Below, piece by piece: positions 12,920-13,218 of a stretch of 13,218 nucleotides of DNA (positions are counted from its first letter, which is position 1; each line of letters starts with the position of its first letter). This DNA is from Candidatus Parcubacteria bacterium (lineage in GTDB: Bacteria > Patescibacteriota > Minisyncoccia > Phycocordibacterales > Phycocordibacteraceae), in NCBI GenBank assembly GCA_027459545.1, contig DAIDID010000003.1:4393-17610 (forward strand), written 5' to 3'. Below the pieces are notes generated by a model. The model was not told the origin of the DNA and did not search any database. It saw only the letters and a list, made by a program, of their open reading frames with translations. A program made the translations under genes and the position numbers.

Positions 12920-13216
12920 CTAAGGAACAACGGGTGCATCCGAGAAAGAGAAAGCATCCGTCCAGAAATGACGGCGACCTGGAAAGCGATCAAACTGGAC
13001 CGCCTTACTGGTCTCAGAGGCATATATCGAGCCATCTGCCATCTTGATGTGCAAGCACACCAAGAAGTAGTAACCACCCGACATAACCTCAGGCGACATC
13101 TCCACCACCATCCATTTCCGCCCTGGAGCGAAAACGAATTTCCGAACATCAGAGAAGTCCACTCCCGTAGGAAGCTCACTTTCTGCTGTCTGGAAAATGC
13201 AGATGTGGCAGGGGTG
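12920..13216 (-). CDS. Unknown protein, C-terminal fragment
   Basis: A minus-strand frame is open from the right window edge to TAG at 12920-12922, giving 98 visible codons. The peptide begins HPCHICIFQTAESELPTGVD and contains FSDVRKFVFAPGRKWMVVEM, GGYYFLVCLHIKMADGSIYA and FPGRRHFWTDAF. The alternating hydrophobic pattern suggests beta strands, and a CxxC pair is near the visible start. I do not recognise the family. The frame is preferred over the overlapping minus-strand frame at 12913-13179, which is rich in Trp, Arg and Cys and looks like a shadow. The segment appears more GC-rich than its neighbours. The true start is outside the window. Confidence 0.55.
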   Translation of the reverse strand, partial: HPCHICIFQTAESELPTGVDFSDVRKFVFAPGRKWMVVEMSPEVMSGGYYFLVCLHIKMADGSIYASETSKAVQFDRFPGRRHFWTDAFSFSDAPVVP

Positions 13217-13218
13217 GC

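Noticed and set aside
12913..13179. Alternative minus-strand frame of 88 codons at the right edge
   Set aside because: Composition (many Trp, Arg, Cys) is typical of a shadow; the overlapping frame ending at 12920 reads like a folded protein and stays open to the edge.

Overview
The window looks like chromosomal DNA from a Patescibacteria (CPR) bacterium, most probably of the Parcubacteria/Kaiserbacteria kind. This is an inference from protein style: a bL32 beginning MSVRMRHT with no zinc cysteines, a ThrRS without a TGS domain, a very short SMC, a NusB fused to a Nudix-like domain, and a Cys/Pro/Thr-rich surface protein with an IPYTG-transmembrane motif. No gene shows an in-frame TGA and all stops seen are TAA or TAG, so nothing suggests the recoded UGA of Gracilibacteria. 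I see no phage, insertion sequence, CRISPR array, tRNA or rRNA.

Layout. Positions 2-112 hold the last codons of RNase R (+). Positions 145-4586 hold a leftward information-processing cluster: rpmF (bL32), nusB-Nudix, rnc (RNase III) and smc. It resembles the widespread rpmF-plsX-fab-acpP-rnc-smc arrangement with the lipid genes missing and nusB in their place. Positions 4587-5038 contain no convincing protein gene. They hold a GC-rich, hairpin-dense stretch with a possible rightward promoter and a strong terminator, which I call a candidate structured ncRNA. rnhB (RNase HII, -) and dnaE (DNA polymerase III alpha, +) diverge from a 40-bp spacer. thrS (+) follows dnaE and converges, across a shared terminator, on a 675-residue secreted, membrane-anchored repeat protein (-). 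The window ends in the C-terminal part of an unknown leftward protein.

How the genes work together. Most are core functions: chromosome organisation (SMC), replication and RNA-primer or R-loop removal (DnaE, RNase HII), RNA processing and decay (RNase III, RNase R), transcription and ribosome biogenesis (NusB, bL32), and aminoacylation (ThrRS). The repeat protein is the only clearly envelope-facing product.

Cross-cutting patterns. Five start codons (smc, rnc, rnhB, dnaE, and the second thrS ATG) have a TATAAT-like hexamer ending 6-7 nt upstream and no Shine-Dalgarno sequence, which suggests leaderless mRNAs with a promoter for each gene. Five perfect GC-rich palindromes with 3-nt loops lie inside coding sequence. 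Several enzymes have lost canonical residues or domains: the Nudix box, the DnaE PHP site, one RNase III acidic residue, the SMC hinge and the ThrRS TGS domain.
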